In this document: in pieces, positions 9,526 through 21,627 of the stretch
How the letters are laid out: every line of letters begins with the position of its first letter
Numbering within the stretch: position 1 is the first letter of the stretch
From: an uncultured Pelagibacteraceae bacterium
GTDB lineage: Bacteria; Pseudomonadota; Alphaproteobacteria; Pelagibacterales; Pelagibacteraceae
Length of the DNA: 64,000 nt
Direction: 5' to 3'
Assembly (NCBI GenBank): GCA_902537845.1
Contig: CACBDC010000003.1
Location: 1 to 64,000 of the forward strand
The notes under the pieces: model-generated
Databases searched by the model: none
Told to the model about the DNA's origin: nothing
What the model saw: only the letters and a program-made list of their open reading frames with translations
Made by a program: the position numbers and the translations under genes

Positions 9526-10058
9526 AAATTGACTCATTTTTAAATTTAAAAAAACAAAATGAGATACCCGAAGAATTTAAGGATTTAGCAAAAGATTTTG
9601 CTGAAAAAGGTTTTATAACAACCTCTAGTGACAATTTAATCAATTGGGCACGAACAGGCTCTTTGCATTGGATGACTTTTGGACTTGCATGTTGTGCAGT
9701 AGAAATGATGCAGACCTCAATGCCAAGATATGACTTAGAAAGATTTGGAGCAGCGCCGAGAGCATCACCTAGACAATCAGATGTGATGATTGTAGCTGGT
9801 ACCTTAACAAATAAAATGGCTCCCGCTTTAAGAAAAGTTTACGATCAAATGCCAGAACCCAGGTACGTAGTTTCCATGGGAAGTTGTGCTAATGGTGGTG
9901 GGTACTACCATTATTCTTACTCAGTTGTTAGAGGTTGTGATAAAATTGTTCCAGTAGATATTTATATTCCCGGATGTCCACCTTCAGCGGAAGCTTTGCT
10001 TTACGGAATTTTACAACTACAAAAAAAAATTAGAAGAGAAGGATCTAACAAAAGATAA
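9516..10058 (+). CDS. nuoB: NADH-quinone oxidoreductase subunit B
   Basis: Peripheral-arm subunit that carries iron-sulfur cluster N2, the last electron carrier before quinone. The start is placed at the ATG at 9516 (180 residues) because AAGGAG at 9503-9508 sits at ribosome-binding distance. An upstream ATG at 9495 would add seven residues copied from the nuoA frame. The cluster ligands are Cys59 and Cys60 ([10 protein letters not shown]), Cys124 (GSCANGGG) and Cys154 (PGCPP). The start overlaps the nuoA end by 10 bases, which suggests translational coupling. Confidence 0.97.
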   Translation: MGIKIDSFLNLKKQNEIPEEFKDLAKDFAEKGFITTSSDNLINWARTGSLHWMTFGLACCAVEMMQTSMPRYDLERFGAAPRASPRQSDVMIVAGTLTNKMAPALRKVYDQMPEPRYVVSMGSCANGGGYYHYSYSVVRGCDKIVPVDIYIPGCPPSAEALLYGILQLQKKIRREGSNKR

Positions 10059-10060
10059 AA

Positions 10061-10672
10061 ATGACTTTAAAATTACAAAAACTTGAAAAACTAATTAACT
10101 CTGAACTATCAAGTAAAATTCAAAATTCATCATTAGATAATGGTGAACTTTTGATAGAAATTAATGAAAACGATTTAGTTGAGGTAGTTCAATTTTTAAA
10201 ATCAAATGAAAATTGTAAATTTAAACAGTTAATTGATATAGCAGGAGTAGACTATCCAGAGAACGATAAAAGATTTCAGCTCGTATACTTATTTCTATCT
10301 CATGAAAATAATTTTAGAGTTAAACTTTCTATAAGATTTCAGGTAAGTCAAATTATACATTCTTTAACTAAAATTTTTCCTTCAGCTAATTGGATGGAGA
10401 GAGAAGTTTTCGATATGTATGGAGTAAAATTTAAGAATCATCCGGACCTAAGAAGAATTTTAACTGATTATGGATTTAAAGGTCATCCTTTAAGAAAAGA
10501 TTTTCCTTTAACCGGTTTTAACGAAGTCAGGTATAGCGAAAAAGATAAAAAGGTTATTTATGAACCTGTAAAGCTTGAACAAAACTACAGAAATTTTGAT
10601 TTCGAGAGTCCATGGGAAGGAACAAATTATATTAAGGAGATAAAAAATAATAAAGATGGTAAAAAAAACTAA
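10061..10672 (+). CDS. nuoC: NADH-quinone oxidoreductase subunit C
   Basis: The 30-kDa subunit of the complex I peripheral arm, which contacts NuoB and NuoD and carries no cofactor. It has 203 residues. The family signature starts at Trp111 with [14 protein letters not shown], then [14 protein letters not shown] and [12 protein letters not shown]. It is separate from nuoD here, not fused as in Escherichia coli. It ends 17 bases inside the nuoD start. Confidence 0.96.
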   Translation: MTLKLQKLEKLINSELSSKIQNSSLDNGELLIEINENDLVEVVQFLKSNENCKFKQLIDIAGVDYPENDKRFQLVYLFLSHENNFRVKLSIRFQVSQIIHSLTKIFPSANWMEREVFDMYGVKFKNHPDLRRILTDYGFKGHPLRKDFPLTGFNEVRYSEKDKKVIYEPVKLEQNYRNFDFESPWEGTNYIKEIKNNKDGKKN

Positions 10673-11831
10673 ATCTTTAAGCCTTAATTTTGGCCCACAA
10701 CATCCAGCTGCTCATGGAGTATTGAGATTGATTTTGCAATTAGATGGTGAGGTAGTTGAAAAAGCAGATCCTCATATAGGATTACTACATAGAGGTACAG
10801 AAAAACTAATTGAGCAAAAAACATACACTCAGGCCTTACCTTACTTTGATAGATTGGATTATGTTGCTCCAATGAATCAAGAACATGCTTTTGCTTTAGC
10901 TGCTGAAAAATTATTAGGTGTAGAAGTTCCTATTAGGGCAAAATATATAAGAGTTATTTTTTGTGAAATTGGAAGAATTCTAAGCCATATATTGAATGTG
11001 ACTACTCAAGCATTAGATGTTGGGGCACTCACGCCCTCTTTATGGGGTTTTGAAGAAAGAGAAACACTAATGACTTTCTATGAAAGAGCCTCTGGTTCTA
11101 GATTGCACGCAAACTATTTTAGAACTGGCGGCGTACATAAAGATATTCCATTAAAATTAGTAGAGGATATTGAAAAGTTTTGTAAATCATTTCCAAAAAT
11201 AATCGATGACTTAGAGGCCTTGTTGACGGATAATCGTATTTTTAAACAACGTAATGTTGAAATTGGAATAGTATCCAAAAAAGAGGCATTGGACCATAGT
11301 TTTTCTGGAGTGATGTTAAGGGGATCTGGAATACCTTGGGACTTAAGAAGGTCACAGCCTTATGAAATTTATAAAGATTTAGATTTTAAAATTCCTGTCG
11401 GAAAAAATGGTGACTGTTACGACAGATACCTTTGTAGAATACAAGAAATGAGAGAGAGTGTAAAAATAATTCTTCAGTGTATTGAGAGATTACCAAAAGG
11501 ACCAGTTATATCTATTGATAACAAAATTTCTCCTCCTAATAGAGATGATATTAAACAATCCATGGAGGCGTTAATTCACCATTTCAAATTATTCACTGAG
11601 GGTTATAGAGTTCCCAAGGGAGATGTTTATACATCAGTAGAAGCTCCTAAAGGTGAGTTTGGTGTTTATCTAATATCTGACGGCGGCAATAAACCTTATA
11701 GATGCAAAATAAGAGCTCCAGGATTTTCCCACTTGCAAGCAATGGATTACCTAATTCGTGGCCACATGTTAGCTGATGTGCCTGCCGTGTTAGGTTCATT
11801 AGACATAGTTTTTGGAGAGGTGGACAGATGA
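10656..11831 (+). CDS. nuoD: NADH-quinone oxidoreductase subunit D
   Basis: The 49-kDa subunit that forms the quinone-binding cavity with NuoB. The 391 residues begin with the family N terminus [20 protein letters not shown], where the His residues line the quinone site. [12 protein letters not shown] and [20 protein letters not shown] follow. The C terminus has [35 protein letters not shown]. It overlaps nuoC by 17 bases and nuoE by 4 bases. Confidence 0.98.
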   Translation: MVKKTKSLSLNFGPQHPAAHGVLRLILQLDGEVVEKADPHIGLLHRGTEKLIEQKTYTQALPYFDRLDYVAPMNQEHAFALAAEKLLGVEVPIRAKYIRVIFCEIGRILSHILNVTTQALDVGALTPSLWGFEERETLMTFYERASGSRLHANYFRTGGVHKDIPLKLVEDIEKFCKSFPKIIDDLEALLTDNRIFKQRNVEIGIVSKKEALDHSFSGVMLRGSGIPWDLRRSQPYEIYKDLDFKIPVGKNGDCYDRYLCRIQEMRESVKIILQCIERLPKGPVISIDNKISPPNRDDIKQSMEALIHHFKLFTEGYRVPKGDVYTSVEAPKGEFGVYLISDGGNKPYRCKIRAPGFSHLQAMDYLIRGHMLADVPAVLGSLDIVFGEVDR

Positions 11832-12433
11832 GTGTAAAAAAAGTACACGACAACCAACCAAAAGAATTTAAGTTTTCAGATGAAAATTTGAGAAAAGTTG
11901 AGGAAATTTTAAAAAGATATCCAGAAAAAAATAAAAAAAGTGCAGTGATGCCTTTGCTTTATTTAGCTCAAAGACAAAATGATAATTGGATTCCTTTAGC
12001 AGCAATGAGGTACATAGCAAATTTTTTAGCTATGCCTTACATATCAGTCTATGAAGTTGCCACTTTTTATACAATGTATAATCTTGCACCTGTAGGTAAA
12101 CATTTTATACAAGTATGCACAACAACACCTTGTTTGCTAAGAGGCGCTGATAAAATAGTAAAATTATGCAAAGAAAACATTTCTCCAAATGAAAACGAAA
12201 TTTCAAAAAAAGGTAATTGCTCTTGGATGGAAGTGGAGTGTCTTGGAGCGTGTGTCAGCGCACCGATGGTACAAATAAATGATGATTACTATGAAGACCT
12301 AGATGAAAAAAGTACAAAAGAAATACTTACTTCTTTAATAAATGATAAACCTTTAAAGCCTGGCTCATATCGTGGGAGAAAAAACACTTCTCCAGAAAAA
12401 ATTTTAATTAGTAATGGGGAAAAACATGCTTAA
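11828..12433 (+). CDS. nuoE: NADH-quinone oxidoreductase subunit E
   Basis: The 24-kDa thioredoxin-fold subunit of the NADH-oxidising module, with a [2Fe-2S] cluster (N1a). In 201 residues the four ligands are Cys97 and Cys102 (CTTTPC) and Cys138 and Cys142 ([10 protein letters not shown]). The helical N-terminal domain contains [11 protein letters not shown] and [12 protein letters not shown]. Its C-terminal tail runs into nuoF with an 8-base overlap. Confidence 0.97.
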   Translation: MSVKKVHDNQPKEFKFSDENLRKVEEILKRYPEKNKKSAVMPLLYLAQRQNDNWIPLAAMRYIANFLAMPYISVYEVATFYTMYNLAPVGKHFIQVCTTTPCLLRGADKIVKLCKENISPNENEISKKGNCSWMEVECLGACVSAPMVQINDDYYEDLDEKSTKEILTSLINDKPLKPGSYRGRKNTSPEKILISNGEKHA

Positions 12434-13757
12434 GAAAGAAAATAGAATCTTTAAAAACCTTTATAATGAATTTGGTTGGGATATTGAAAATTCATTAAAG
12501 CGTGATGATTGGAAAGATACTAAAGATTTAATTAATAAAGGCCGTGAATGGATAATAAATGAGGTAAAAACTTCTGAACTAAGAGGGAGAGGTGGAGCAG
12601 GTTTTTCAACTGGTTTAAAATGGTCATTTACTCCAAAAAAAGTTGGTTCGCGACCACACTATTTAGTAATCAACGCAGACGAGTCTGAACCTGGAACATG
12701 TAAGGATAGAGATATTTTAAGATTTGAGCCTCAAAAATTAATTGAAGGTTGTTTAATTGCAGGTTACACGGTTAATGCCCATGTTTGTTATATTTACATA
12801 AGAGGAGAGTATCTTAACGAGGGTAAACGATTACAAGAAGCAATTGATCAAGCATATGCTAAAAATTTCCTAGGAAAAAATGCTTGTGGTTCTGGATGGG
12901 ATTTTGACATTCATATTCATTATGGCGCAGGAGCATATATTTGTGGTGAGGAAACTGCTTTGTTAGAAAGTATTGAAGGTAATAAAGGTCAACCAAGGTT
13001 AAAACCACCCTTTCCAGCATTAGTTGGTTTGTATGGGTGTCCTACAATAGTCAATAATGTAGAAACCGTTGCTGTGGTGCCTACAATTTTGAGAAGAGGT
13101 GGTAAGTGGTTTGCTTCAATAGGTAGACCAAAAAATACTGGGACTAAAATATTTTGTATTTCAGGAAACGTAAATGCTCCTTGCAATGTCGAAGAGGAAA
13201 TGGGAATCCCTCTTAAAGAATTAATAGAAAAACATGCTGGAGGAGTAGTTGGAGGTTGGGATAATCTTCAAGCAGTTATACCAGGCGGTTCATCTATGCC
13301 TTTATTACCAAAAAAAGTTTGCGATACGCTAACAATGGATTTTGACTCTTTGATTGAGAATAAAAGTGGATTAGGTACTGCAGGAGTAGTGGTTATAAAT
13401 AAAGATCAGGATATTGTTGAGTGTATGGCTAGAATCGCCAGGTTCTATAAACACGAGAGTTGTGGTCAATGTACACCATGTAGAGAGGGATCAGGATGGA
13501 TGTGGAGAATTTTAGATAGAGTCGTAAAAAGAAAAGCAACTTTCAGTGACATAGATTTATTATCTGATGTAACAAAACAAATTGAAGGTCATACTATATG
13601 TGCTTTTGGTGAAGGATCAGCTTGGCCAGTTCAAGGATTGTTAAGACATTTTAGGAAAGAAGTCGAAAGCCGTTGTAGAGAAGAGCCTTTGATTAAGAAA
13701 AAATTGAATAATCCTTATTTAGTTGATCAACATTTATTGGAGAACAAAAATGCCTAA
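12426..13757 (+). CDS. nuoF: NADH-quinone oxidoreductase subunit F
   Basis: The 51-kDa subunit that binds NADH and FMN and carries cluster N3. The start is set at the ATG at 12426 (443 residues), behind a GGGGA at 12416-12420. A longer reading from 12414 would add only four residues. The glycine-rich LRGRGGAGF at about 52-60 is the flavin/nucleotide motif, [14 protein letters not shown] contacts FMN, and [13 protein letters not shown] holds three of the N3 cysteines. The fourth is in HTICAFGEG. Overlaps exist at both ends with nuoE and nuoG. Confidence 0.97.
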   Translation: MLKKENRIFKNLYNEFGWDIENSLKRDDWKDTKDLINKGREWIINEVKTSELRGRGGAGFSTGLKWSFTPKKVGSRPHYLVINADESEPGTCKDRDILRFEPQKLIEGCLIAGYTVNAHVCYIYIRGEYLNEGKRLQEAIDQAYAKNFLGKNACGSGWDFDIHIHYGAGAYICGEETALLESIEGNKGQPRLKPPFPALVGLYGCPTIVNNVETVAVVPTILRRGGKWFASIGRPKNTGTKIFCISGNVNAPCNVEEEMGIPLKELIEKHAGGVVGGWDNLQAVIPGGSSMPLLPKKVCDTLTMDFDSLIENKSGLGTAGVVVINKDQDIVECMARIARFYKHESCGQCTPCREGSGWMWRILDRVVKRKATFSDIDLLSDVTKQIEGHTICAFGEGSAWPVQGLLRHFRKEVESRCREEPLIKKKLNNPYLVDQHLLENKNA

Positions 13758-15804
13758 GATAACAATAAATGGAAAAGAAATTGAGTTTGAAAAAGGAATG
13801 ACAGTTCTTCAAGCATGCGAGTTAGCGGATGTAGAAATTCCAAGATTTTGTTATCACGAAAAACTTTCAATAGCAGGAAATTGTAGAATGTGTTTAGTTG
13901 AAATGGATAAATCACCTAAACCAATCGCATCATGCGCAATGCCAGCTGCAGAGGGAATGAATATAAAAACAAATACTGCTTTAGTCGAAAAAGCTAGAAA
14001 AGGTGTAATGGAATTTTTATTAGCTAATCATCCACTAGATTGTCCTGTGTGCGATCAAGGTGGAGAGTGTGATTTACAGGACCAATCACTTTATTACGGA
14101 GTAGATAAATCAAGATTTGTCGAAAATAAAAGAGATGTGAAAGAAAAATATATGGGACCATTGATTAAGACCCAAATGACAAGATGCATTCATTGTACAA
14201 GATGTGTGAGATTTGCAACGGAAGTTGCCGGAGTTCCAGAAATAGGAGCTATTGGAAGAGGTGAAAATATGGAAATAACTACTTACTTAGAAAAATCCAT
14301 GGAGTCAGAGTTGTCTGCTAATGTTATCGATTTGTGCCCTGTGGGAGCACTTACATCTAAACCTTATGCTTTTGAAGCAAGACCATGGGAGCTAAAAAAA
14401 ACGGAAAGTGTAGATGTGATGGATGCAGTAGGTTCAAACATAAGAGTTGATACTTATAATTGGGAAGTAAAAAGAATTTTACCTAGATTAAATAATGAAA
14501 TTAATGAGGAATGGATATCTGACAAAACAAGATACTCTTGTGATGGTTTATTAAAGCAAAGACTGGATGTTCCATATATTAAAAAAAATAATAAATTACA
14601 AAAATCTTCCTGGGACGAAGCTATAAACCTTTTAGTTGATAAAATAAATTCAGTTCAACCAAATGAAATAGCTGGCCATATTGGTGATATGATCAACATG
14701 GAAAATGCTTTAAGTTTTAAGAAGTTCTTTAAATCACTTAAAAGTGAAAATTTAGAGTTTAGAGAAAAAAATTTTTACATAAACTCAGATGAAAAAATGA
14801 ACTATATTTTTAACTCTTCAATATCGGGAATTGAAGACGCAGATTTAATTTTACTTGTTGGAACTAACCCAAGACATGAAGCATCAATTTTAAATGCTAG
14901 AATAAGAAAAACATTCGTACAAAAAAAAATCCCAATTTTCTCAATAGGAAACCCAGGTGACTTAACCTATGGATATGAAATAATTGGTGATAGCACTGAA
15001 GATATTAAAAAAATTGTAAATAAGGAACATGATTTTTCTCAAAAACTTTTATCAGCAAAAAAACCAATAATCATTATTGGAGAGTCAGCCCTAGAGCTTA
15101 AAAGTGGAGGATATATATTTGAAGAACTTAAAAAATTTTTAATAAAAAATAATTTAATTAATGAAAACTGGAATGGACTAAATATACTTGCACAAAATGC
15201 ATCAACTGTAGGTCTTTTAGATTTAAAAATTTTACAAGGTAAAAATGCGAAATCCTCATCATTTTTTAATGACTTAAGAAATAGAAAGTTCAAACTTTTA
15301 TATTTATTAGGTTCTGATAATTTAGAATTAAAAAAGAATGATGAATTTATTATTTATCAAGGAAGTCACGGAGATAGAGGAGCGGAAATTGCAGATTTAA
15401 TTTTACCTAGTGCAACATATACCGAGCAAAATGGTTTGTACGAAAATCTTGAGGGAAGAATACAAGAATGTAAAAAAGCATCCTATCCAATCGGGGAAGC
15501 TTTGGAGGACTGGAAAATTTTCAATCGAATTATTAAAAAATTAGGTTTTAAAGATAGGATAGCTAACTTTGATGAGCTAAGAAAAGAAGTTTTAGAAACT
15601 GTTCCAAATTTTTTAGAAATAAACGAATTACCAAAAAAATCAGTAATTAAAACAAATAATGTTGAAACAAGTTTTTATAAAGAGAAGATTTTTGCAAGAG
15701 AGCTTGATTACTACTATACAAACTCTATTTCACGTTCTTCAAAAACAATGAGCGAGTGTCGTCAAATTCGCCAAAAAATTAAAAAAAACGGGACAAATAA
15801 TTAA
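13750..15804 (+). CDS. nuoG: NADH-quinone oxidoreductase subunit G
   Basis: The large iron-sulfur subunit of the peripheral arm. The start is taken at the ATG at 13750 (684 residues), nine codons into a longer open frame, because [19 protein letters not shown] is the family N terminus and GGAG lies just ahead. It has [2Fe-2S] ligands Cys34, 45, 48 and 62. His94 with Cys98, 101 and 107 bind one [4Fe-4S] cluster, and Cys146, 149, 152 and 196 bind another. The rest is a molybdopterin-oxidoreductase-like domain without cofactor. The length is typical of alphaproteobacteria and shorter than in enterobacteria. Confidence 0.97.
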   Translation: MPKITINGKEIEFEKGMTVLQACELADVEIPRFCYHEKLSIAGNCRMCLVEMDKSPKPIASCAMPAAEGMNIKTNTALVEKARKGVMEFLLANHPLDCPVCDQGGECDLQDQSLYYGVDKSRFVENKRDVKEKYMGPLIKTQMTRCIHCTRCVRFATEVAGVPEIGAIGRGENMEITTYLEKSMESELSANVIDLCPVGALTSKPYAFEARPWELKKTESVDVMDAVGSNIRVDTYNWEVKRILPRLNNEINEEWISDKTRYSCDGLLKQRLDVPYIKKNNKLQKSSWDEAINLLVDKINSVQPNEIAGHIGDMINMENALSFKKFFKSLKSENLEFREKNFYINSDEKMNYIFNSSISGIEDADLILLVGTNPRHEASILNARIRKTFVQKKIPIFSIGNPGDLTYGYEIIGDSTEDIKKIVNKEHDFSQKLLSAKKPIIIIGESALELKSGGYIFEELKKFLIKNNLINENWNGLNILAQNASTVGLLDLKILQGKNAKSSSFFNDLRNRKFKLLYLLGSDNLELKKNDEFIIYQGSHGDRGAEIADLILPSATYTEQNGLYENLEGRIQECKKASYPIGEALEDWKIFNRIIKKLGFKDRIANFDELRKEVLETVPNFLEINELPKKSVIKTNNVETSFYKEKIFARELDYYYTNSISRSSKTMSECRQIRQKIKKNGTNN

Positions 15805-16811
15805 TGATGGATTACTTGCAAATTTTAGGTAACGAAGTTTATAAAATTTTATTTTTATTAGTGCCTATACTAGTTTCAGTGGCCATGATTGTTTGGTTGG
15901 ATAGAAGGGTGTGGGGTTTAGTGCAAAAAAGAAAAGGACCAAATGTTGTTGGCCCGTTTGGTTTGCTACAAACATTAGCTGATGCATTGAAATATATTTT
16001 TAAAGAAATAATTATTCCTGCTAGTGCCAATAAAGTGGTATTTATACTTGCTCCCATTGTAACAATGACTTTAGCTTTAGTTGCTTGGGCAGTAATTCCA
16101 ATGAGCGAGGAATTAGTATTATCTGATATTAATGTCGGTGTATTATATTTATTTGCTGTTTCTTCTTTAGGTGTTTATGGCATTATAATGGGTGGATGGG
16201 CGTCAAATTCCAAATATCCATTTTTAGGTGCTATTAGATCTGCAGCTCAAATGGTTTCTTATGAAGTTTCTATCGGAATAATAATAATTAACGTTTTATT
16301 GTGTGTTGGATCTCTAAACTTGAAAGACATTGTCTTAGCACAACAAGAACTATGGTACGTAATTCCTCTTTTTCCGATGTTTGTGATTTTTTTTATATCT
16401 GCATTAGCAGAGACTAATAGACCCCCTTTTGATTTACCCGAAGCCGAAGCAGAGTTAGTAGCTGGATATCAAACCGAATATTCTGGAATGATGTACGCTA
16501 TGTTTTGGCTTGGTGAATATGCAAACATTCTTTTAATGTGTGCAATGGGCTCTATACTCTTCTTAGGTGGTTGGTTGCCAATAATTGATATTTATCCAAT
16601 TAACATAATACCAGCTCCAGTTTGGATGATTTTAAAAATATTATTCTTATTTTTCTTATTCGCTTTAATAAAAGCAATAGTACCAAGATACAGATATGAT
16701 CAATTGATGAGGCTAGGATGGAAAATATTTCTTCCGTTTTCTTTAGTATATTTAGTATTAACTGCAAGTTTTTTATTTTATTTTGATAAATTACCAAAAG
16801 GAAACTTCTAA
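15804..16811 (+). CDS. nuoH: NADH-quinone oxidoreductase subunit H
   Basis: Membrane subunit of complex I that caps the quinone cavity and links it to the proton channels. The 335 residues contain about eight hydrophobic segments. Conserved loops are [20 protein letters not shown] near the N terminus, [10 protein letters not shown] in the middle and [21 protein letters not shown] sequence (here [20 protein letters not shown]) with its acidic residues. [12 protein letters not shown] is near the end. Its ATG shares one base with the nuoG stop. Confidence 0.98.
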   Translation: MMDYLQILGNEVYKILFLLVPILVSVAMIVWLDRRVWGLVQKRKGPNVVGPFGLLQTLADALKYIFKEIIIPASANKVVFILAPIVTMTLALVAWAVIPMSEELVLSDINVGVLYLFAVSSLGVYGIIMGGWASNSKYPFLGAIRSAAQMVSYEVSIGIIIINVLLCVGSLNLKDIVLAQQELWYVIPLFPMFVIFFISALAETNRPPFDLPEAEAELVAGYQTEYSGMMYAMFWLGEYANILLMCAMGSILFLGGWLPIIDIYPINIIPAPVWMILKILFLFFLFALIKAIVPRYRYDQLMRLGWKIFLPFSLVYLVLTASFLFYFDKLPKGNF

Positions 16812-17296
16812 TGACTCTTAGTAGAATATTTAAAACTATTTTTTTAGTTGAGTTTATCAAAGGTTTGTTGATGGCTATTAAAGAAATGTTTAAAAAATCT
16901 AAAACCGTAAATTATCCATTTGAAAAAGGTCCAATAAGCCCTCGTATGAGAGGAGAGCATGCTTTGAGAAGATACCCAAATGGCGAGGAAAGATGTATAG
17001 CTTGTAAACTTTGCGAAGCAGTTTGTCCTGCCCAAGCTATTACAATCGAGTCAACTGAAAGAGCAGATGGCAGCAGAAAAACAACGAGATACGATATCGA
17101 TATGTTAAAATGTATTTATTGCGGCTTATGTCAAGAGTCGTGTCCTGTAGAGGCGATAGTTCAAGGACCAAATTTTGAATTTGCAACGGAAACAAGAGAA
17201 GAGCTTTATTACAATAAAGAAAAATTACTAGACAACGGTGACAGATGGGAGTCAGTCTTGGCTAAAAATATCAAGCTAGATAAACCATATAGATAA
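16811..17296 (+). CDS. nuoI: NADH-quinone oxidoreductase subunit I
   Basis: Ferredoxin-like subunit with two [4Fe-4S] clusters (N6a and N6b) that pass electrons to NuoB. It has 161 residues. The cluster motifs are Cys62, 65, 68 and 72 ([12 protein letters not shown]) and Cys101, 104, 107 and 111 ([12 protein letters not shown]). The N-terminal helix, about residues 8-25, lies along the membrane. The sequence [21 protein letters not shown] ([16 protein letters not shown]) before the first cluster is typical. It shares one base with the end of nuoH. Confidence 0.98.
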   Translation: MTLSRIFKTIFLVEFIKGLLMAIKEMFKKSKTVNYPFEKGPISPRMRGEHALRRYPNGEERCIACKLCEAVCPAQAITIESTERADGSRKTTRYDIDMLKCIYCGLCQESCPVEAIVQGPNFEFATETREELYYNKEKLLDNGDRWESVLAKNIKLDKPYR

Positions 17297-17923
17297 ATGT
17301 TAGCTCATTCCGTATTTTTTTATTTTTTTTCTGTTATAGCTATTTTTTCATCTTTAATGGTTATCACATCAAGAAGTACAATTAATTCAGTGTTTTTTTT
17401 AATCCTAGACTTTATATCAGTAGGATGTCTTTTTATTATGGTTGGTGCTGAATTTTTAGGTATGATTATTTTGATCGTATATGTTGGAGCTGTGGCAGTT
17501 TTATTTTTATTTGTAGTAATGATGCTTAACGTAGCTGAACAAAAACAATCTTGGTTTATCGGAAAAAAATCAACTCATATTCCAATAGGATTGATTGTGA
17601 GTGTTTTAATTCTTTTAGAGTTATTAGTTGTAGTTGGTGGATGGAAATACAAAGACGATCTAATGTCAAGCAGCACTCTAAATTTATCAAATATTTCAAA
17701 TACACATCAGTTAGGTTTAGTTATGTATACCGATTACATATTATATTTTCAATTAGCTGGAGTAATACTTTTGTTATCAATGATAGGAGCAATACTTTTA
17801 ACATTTAGACAAAGAAAAGGAGTAAAAAAACAGAGTTATTTAAATCAAATTTCTAGAGATCCGTTATCATCAATTGAGCTTAGGGACATAGAGAGTAACA
17901 AAGGTGTAAAAATTGATGATTGA
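17297..17923 (+). CDS. nuoJ: NADH-quinone oxidoreductase subunit J
   Basis: Membrane subunit of complex I lying between NuoA/H and NuoK. The 208 residues hold about five hydrophobic segments. The third contains the conserved [20 protein letters not shown] stretch with the pi-bulge region. A charged cytoplasmic tail of about 40 residues, with RQRKGVKKQ, follows the last segment. It begins directly after the nuoI stop and overlaps nuoK. Confidence 0.96.
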   Translation: MLAHSVFFYFFSVIAIFSSLMVITSRSTINSVFFLILDFISVGCLFIMVGAEFLGMIILIVYVGAVAVLFLFVVMMLNVAEQKQSWFIGKKSTHIPIGLIVSVLILLELLVVVGGWKYKDDLMSSSTLNLSNISNTHQLGLVMYTDYILYFQLAGVILLLSMIGAILLTFRQRKGVKKQSYLNQISRDPLSSIELRDIESNKGVKIDD

Positions 17924-18227
17924 AATTGGACTAGGTCATTATTTATCACTAGGTGCAATAATATTCTTTTTAGGTGTTATTGGCATATTTTTAAATAGAA
18001 AAAACGTTATAGTAATATTAATGTCTATTGAATTAATATTGTTATCAGTAAACATTAATCTAATATCATTCTCAATTTTTTCTGGAGATATAGTTGGGCA
18101 AATATTCACAATGTTAATTTTGACAGTAGCTGCAGCTGAAGCTGCAATAGGATTAGCAATAATTGTTATTTATTATAGAAATAGAGGCTCAATAAGAGTT
18201 GAAGATATCCATGGAATGAAAGGATAG
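17916..18227 (+). CDS. nuoK: NADH-quinone oxidoreductase subunit K
   Basis: Small antiporter-like membrane subunit, 103 residues from the ATG at 17916. A TTG at 17913 in the same frame is one codon earlier and less likely. Three membrane segments are visible, with the conserved Glu in [11 protein letters not shown] and another in [14 protein letters not shown]. Both take part in the proton path. It overlaps nuoJ by 8 bases and touches nuoL directly. Confidence 0.97.
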   Translation: MIEIGLGHYLSLGAIIFFLGVIGIFLNRKNVIVILMSIELILLSVNINLISFSIFSGDIVGQIFTMLILTVAAAEAAIGLAIIVIYYRNRGSIRVEDIHGMKG

Positions 18228-20135
18228 ATGGAGTACGCTGTAATTTTTTTACCCTTAGTTGGATCTATTCTTGGCTTTTTAGGTAAATCATTAGTTAAAT
18301 ATTTTTCTGAAATTACCACGAGTTTATTCGTAAGTATTTCAGCTGTGTTTTCAATAGTTTTGTTTTGGAATGGAATTCAAAACAATACATACGGAAATTT
18401 TAAAATATTTGAATGGATTAGCTCAGGAAATTTTGTTGCTAATTGGTCAATAAATATTGATCCTTTAAGTTCGGTCATGCTTGTAGTTGTGACTTTTGTT
18501 TCAGCATTGGTCCATATTTATTCTATTGGCTACATGAGCCATGATCCGCACAAACCAAGATTTATGTCTTACTTATCCTTATTTACGTTTTCAATGTTAG
18601 TTCTTGTTGTGTCAGATAACTTTCTTCAATTATTTTTTGGCTGGGAGGGAGTAGGGCTATGTTCTTATCTATTAATTGGTTTTTGGTATAAAAAAGAGAG
18701 CGCAAATAATGCAGCAATAAAAGCTTTTATCGTAAACAGGGTAGGTGATTTTGGTTTGGCGATTGGAATTTTTCTTATTTTTTTTTATTTCGGTACGATA
18801 AATTTTCAAGAAGTTTTTGAATTAGCTCCACAATTTATTGAAAAAAAATTGGTATTCTTTGGTTTTGAGACAACTTTAATCACATTGATTTGTTTATTTT
18901 TATTTATTGGAGCGATGGGTAAGTCAGCTCAATTTTTATTACATACTTGGTTACCAGATGCCATGGAAGGGCCCACACCAGTTTCAGCACTTATTCATGC
19001 AGCTACAATGGTGACAGCAGGAGTGTTTTTAGTTGTTAGATGTTCTCCATTATTTGAATATTCTCAAACTGCTTTGAACCTAGTTACAATAATTGGAATG
19101 GTTACTGCAATTTTTGCAGCATCAGTTGCTCTTGTTCAGAATGATATTAAAAAAATAGTTGCTTACTCAACTTGTAGTCAATTAGGTTATATGTTTTTTG
19201 CTGCAGGTGTAGGCGCTTATCATGTAGCAATGTTCCATTTATTCACTCATGCTTTTTTTAAAGCTTTATTATTTTTAGGTTCTGGATCTGTAATTCATGC
19301 GTTTAAAGATGAACAAGATATAAGGAATATGGGCGGTGTGAGAAAAAAACTTCCTTATACCTATGTTTTTATGTTGATAGGAACTTTGGCGTTAACTGGA
19401 TTTCCTTTTTTATCTGGTTTTTATTCTAAAGATGCAATTATTGAATTTGCTTATTTAAGAAATTCTTCCTTAGGGAACTATGCCGCAACAGTTGGAATTT
19501 TTACAGCTTTTTTAACTTCAATTTATTCTTGGAGATTGTTTTTTAAAACATTTCATGGCCCTTACAATAATTCGAAAGTACCAATAAATGAAACTCATGA
19601 GTCTCCTTTTGTAATGTTAGGTCCTTTATTATTTTTAGCTATTGGTGCAATTTTCGCTGGTTATTTTTTTAAAACGACATTTATTGGTCATCACAGTAAT
19701 GAATTCTGGCAGTCATCAATATTTTTTTTAAATGAAATAAAACATGATCCGATCCCGTTATGGTTTTTAATTTTAACACCAGTATTAGTAGTAATTTCTA
19801 TACCGATCTCATATTACTATTTTATTTCTAACACTAAAATTCTAGAGGAGTTTAAAAATACTAATTCACCACTTTATAGTTTTTTACTTAATAAGTGGTA
19901 TATAGATGAACTATACGATTTATTATTTGTGAAACCTGCTAAAAAAATTGGCTCTTTTTTTTGGAAAAAAGGTGACATAGGTTTTATAGATAGATTTGGC
20001 CCTGACGGTATTTCAAAATTAATAAAAAAACTTTCTGACAAAGCAGGTATTTTTCAAACAGGATTTATATATGATTATGCTTTTGTGATGTTGATAGGGT
20101 TATCAATTCTACTCACTTATTTAATTTTAAATTAA
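18228..20135 (+). CDS. nuoL: NADH-quinone oxidoreductase subunit L
   Basis: The distal antiporter-like proton-pumping subunit of complex I. In 635 residues it shows many membrane helices plus the long lateral helix region at the C terminus. Conserved features are the FFGWEGVGLCSYLLIGFW loop with its key Glu, GAMGKSAQFLLHTWLPDAME with the key Lys, and TPVSALIHAATMVTAGVFLV. KKIVAYSTCSQLGYMF and GFPFLSGFYSKDAII follow. It ends four bases before nuoM. Confidence 0.98.
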   Translation: MEYAVIFLPLVGSILGFLGKSLVKYFSEITTSLFVSISAVFSIVLFWNGIQNNTYGNFKIFEWISSGNFVANWSINIDPLSSVMLVVVTFVSALVHIYSIGYMSHDPHKPRFMSYLSLFTFSMLVLVVSDNFLQLFFGWEGVGLCSYLLIGFWYKKESANNAAIKAFIVNRVGDFGLAIGIFLIFFYFGTINFQEVFELAPQFIEKKLVFFGFETTLITLICLFLFIGAMGKSAQFLLHTWLPDAMEGPTPVSALIHAATMVTAGVFLVVRCSPLFEYSQTALNLVTIIGMVTAIFAASVALVQNDIKKIVAYSTCSQLGYMFFAAGVGAYHVAMFHLFTHAFFKALLFLGSGSVIHAFKDEQDIRNMGGVRKKLPYTYVFMLIGTLALTGFPFLSGFYSKDAIIEFAYLRNSSLGNYAATVGIFTAFLTSIYSWRLFFKTFHGPYNNSKVPINETHESPFVMLGPLLFLAIGAIFAGYFFKTTFIGHHSNEFWQSSIFFLNEIKHDPIPLWFLILTPVLVVISIPISYYYFISNTKILEEFKNTNSPLYSFLLNKWYIDELYDLLFVKPAKKIGSFFWKKGDIGFIDRFGPDGISKLIKKLSDKAGIFQTGFIYDYAFVMLIGLSILLTYLILN

Positions 20136-20138
20136 AAA

Positions 20139-21626
20139 ATGGACTTTCCAATTTTATCTACTCTTATATTTTTGCCATTAGTAAGTTCTCTCTTTATTTT
20201 CATATCCAGAGGGCAAAAAAAAAATAATAGCGCAATTTATGTTTCTTTATTTAGTAGTTTAGCAACATTTATATTGTCTTTATTTGTTTGGTATTCAATG
20301 GATTATACATCAGCAGATTTTCAATTCTTAGAGGAACAATCTTGGATTAATGATTTTATTAAATTCAAACTCGGCGTAGACGGAATTTCAATTTTGTTTA
20401 TAGTCCTTACAACATTAATAACTCCTATTTGTATCATCTCATGTATTAATAGTGTTAAAGATAGAGTTAAAGAGTTTTTAATAGCGATTTTGATATTAGA
20501 AACTTTTATGATTGGAGTTTTTTGCTCATTAGATTTAGTTGTATTTTACTTATTCTTTGAGGCTGGATTAATTCCAATGTTTTTAATCATAGGGGTATGG
20601 GGTGGACCAAGAAGAGTGTACTCAGCTTTTAAATTTTTTCTATTTACTCTATTGGGATCAGTTTTGATGCTTGTTGCTATAATTGCAATCTATTGGATAA
20701 CAGGAACAACTGATGTCACTCAAATTTATGAAATTAAAATACCTAAAGAGTATCAAAACTTATTATGGTTAGCTTTTTTCAGTTCTTTCGCTGTAAAAAC
20801 GCCTATGTGGCCAGTTCACACTTGGTTACCTGATGCGCATGTTGAAGCGCCTACAGCTGGATCAGTAATATTAGCTGCAATACTTTTGAAAATGGCTGGA
20901 TATGGTTTTTTAAGATTTTCTCTACCCATGTTTCCACTAGCTTCAGAATTTTTTACACCATTAATTTTTACACTAAGTATTATTGCAATTATTTACACTT
21001 CATTAGTCGCTTTAATGCAAGACGATATGAAAAAATTAATTGCATATTCATCAGTTGCCCATATGGGTTATGTGACTCTTGGAATATTTACATTTACAAA
21101 ACAAGGAATTGAAGGGAGTGTATTCCAGATGATTAGTCATGGATTGATTTCAGCAGCTCTATTCCTTTGCGTAGGAGTAGTTTATGACAGATTACATTCT
21201 AGAATGATCAGTACGTACGGCGGATTAGTAAACTATTTACCAAAATATTCTTTTTTGTTTATAGTTTTTGCTTTAGCTGGATTGGGCCTTCCAGGAACGT
21301 CTGGCTTTTTAGGTGAGTTTTTAGTTTTAACAGGAACTTTTCAGAAGGATTATTTGGTTGCAATGTTAGCTACATTTGGAGTTGTCTTAGGAGCTGCATA
21401 TATGCTTTGGCTCACAAAGAGAGTTATTTTTGGTGTAACTAAAAATGATCAAATTAAAAATTTAAAAGATGTAAATAAATCAGAGCTGATTATGTTAGGC
21501 ATATTAGCTTTGCTAGTTATTTTTTTTGGTTTTTATCCGGTTCCTTTGATGGAAACATTAGACGTTTCAGTGGATAATTTGATCAATAATTACGAAATAG
21601 CTGTGCAAACAAATGGTTTAAAATAA
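20139..21626 (+). CDS. nuoM: NADH-quinone oxidoreductase subunit M
   Basis: Second antiporter-like proton-pumping subunit of complex I, 495 residues with about fourteen hydrophobic segments. Diagnostic stretches are FYLFFEAGLIPMFLIIGVWG with the conserved Glu, FAVKTPMWPVHTWLPDAHVE with Lys, and APTAGSVILAAILLKMAGYG. KKLIAYSSVAHMGYV and GLPGTSGFLGEFLVL follow. It lies in the expected place between nuoL and nuoN, with one base before the latter. Confidence 0.98.
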   Translation: MDFPILSTLIFLPLVSSLFIFISRGQKKNNSAIYVSLFSSLATFILSLFVWYSMDYTSADFQFLEEQSWINDFIKFKLGVDGISILFIVLTTLITPICIISCINSVKDRVKEFLIAILILETFMIGVFCSLDLVVFYLFFEAGLIPMFLIIGVWGGPRRVYSAFKFFLFTLLGSVLMLVAIIAIYWITGTTDVTQIYEIKIPKEYQNLLWLAFFSSFAVKTPMWPVHTWLPDAHVEAPTAGSVILAAILLKMAGYGFLRFSLPMFPLASEFFTPLIFTLSIIAIIYTSLVALMQDDMKKLIAYSSVAHMGYVTLGIFTFTKQGIEGSVFQMISHGLISAALFLCVGVVYDRLHSRMISTYGGLVNYLPKYSFLFIVFALAGLGLPGTSGFLGEFLVLTGTFQKDYLVAMLATFGVVLGAAYMLWLTKRVIFGVTKNDQIKNLKDVNKSELIMLGILALLVIFFGFYPVPLMETLDVSVDNLINNYEIAVQTNGLK

Positions 21627-21627
21627 T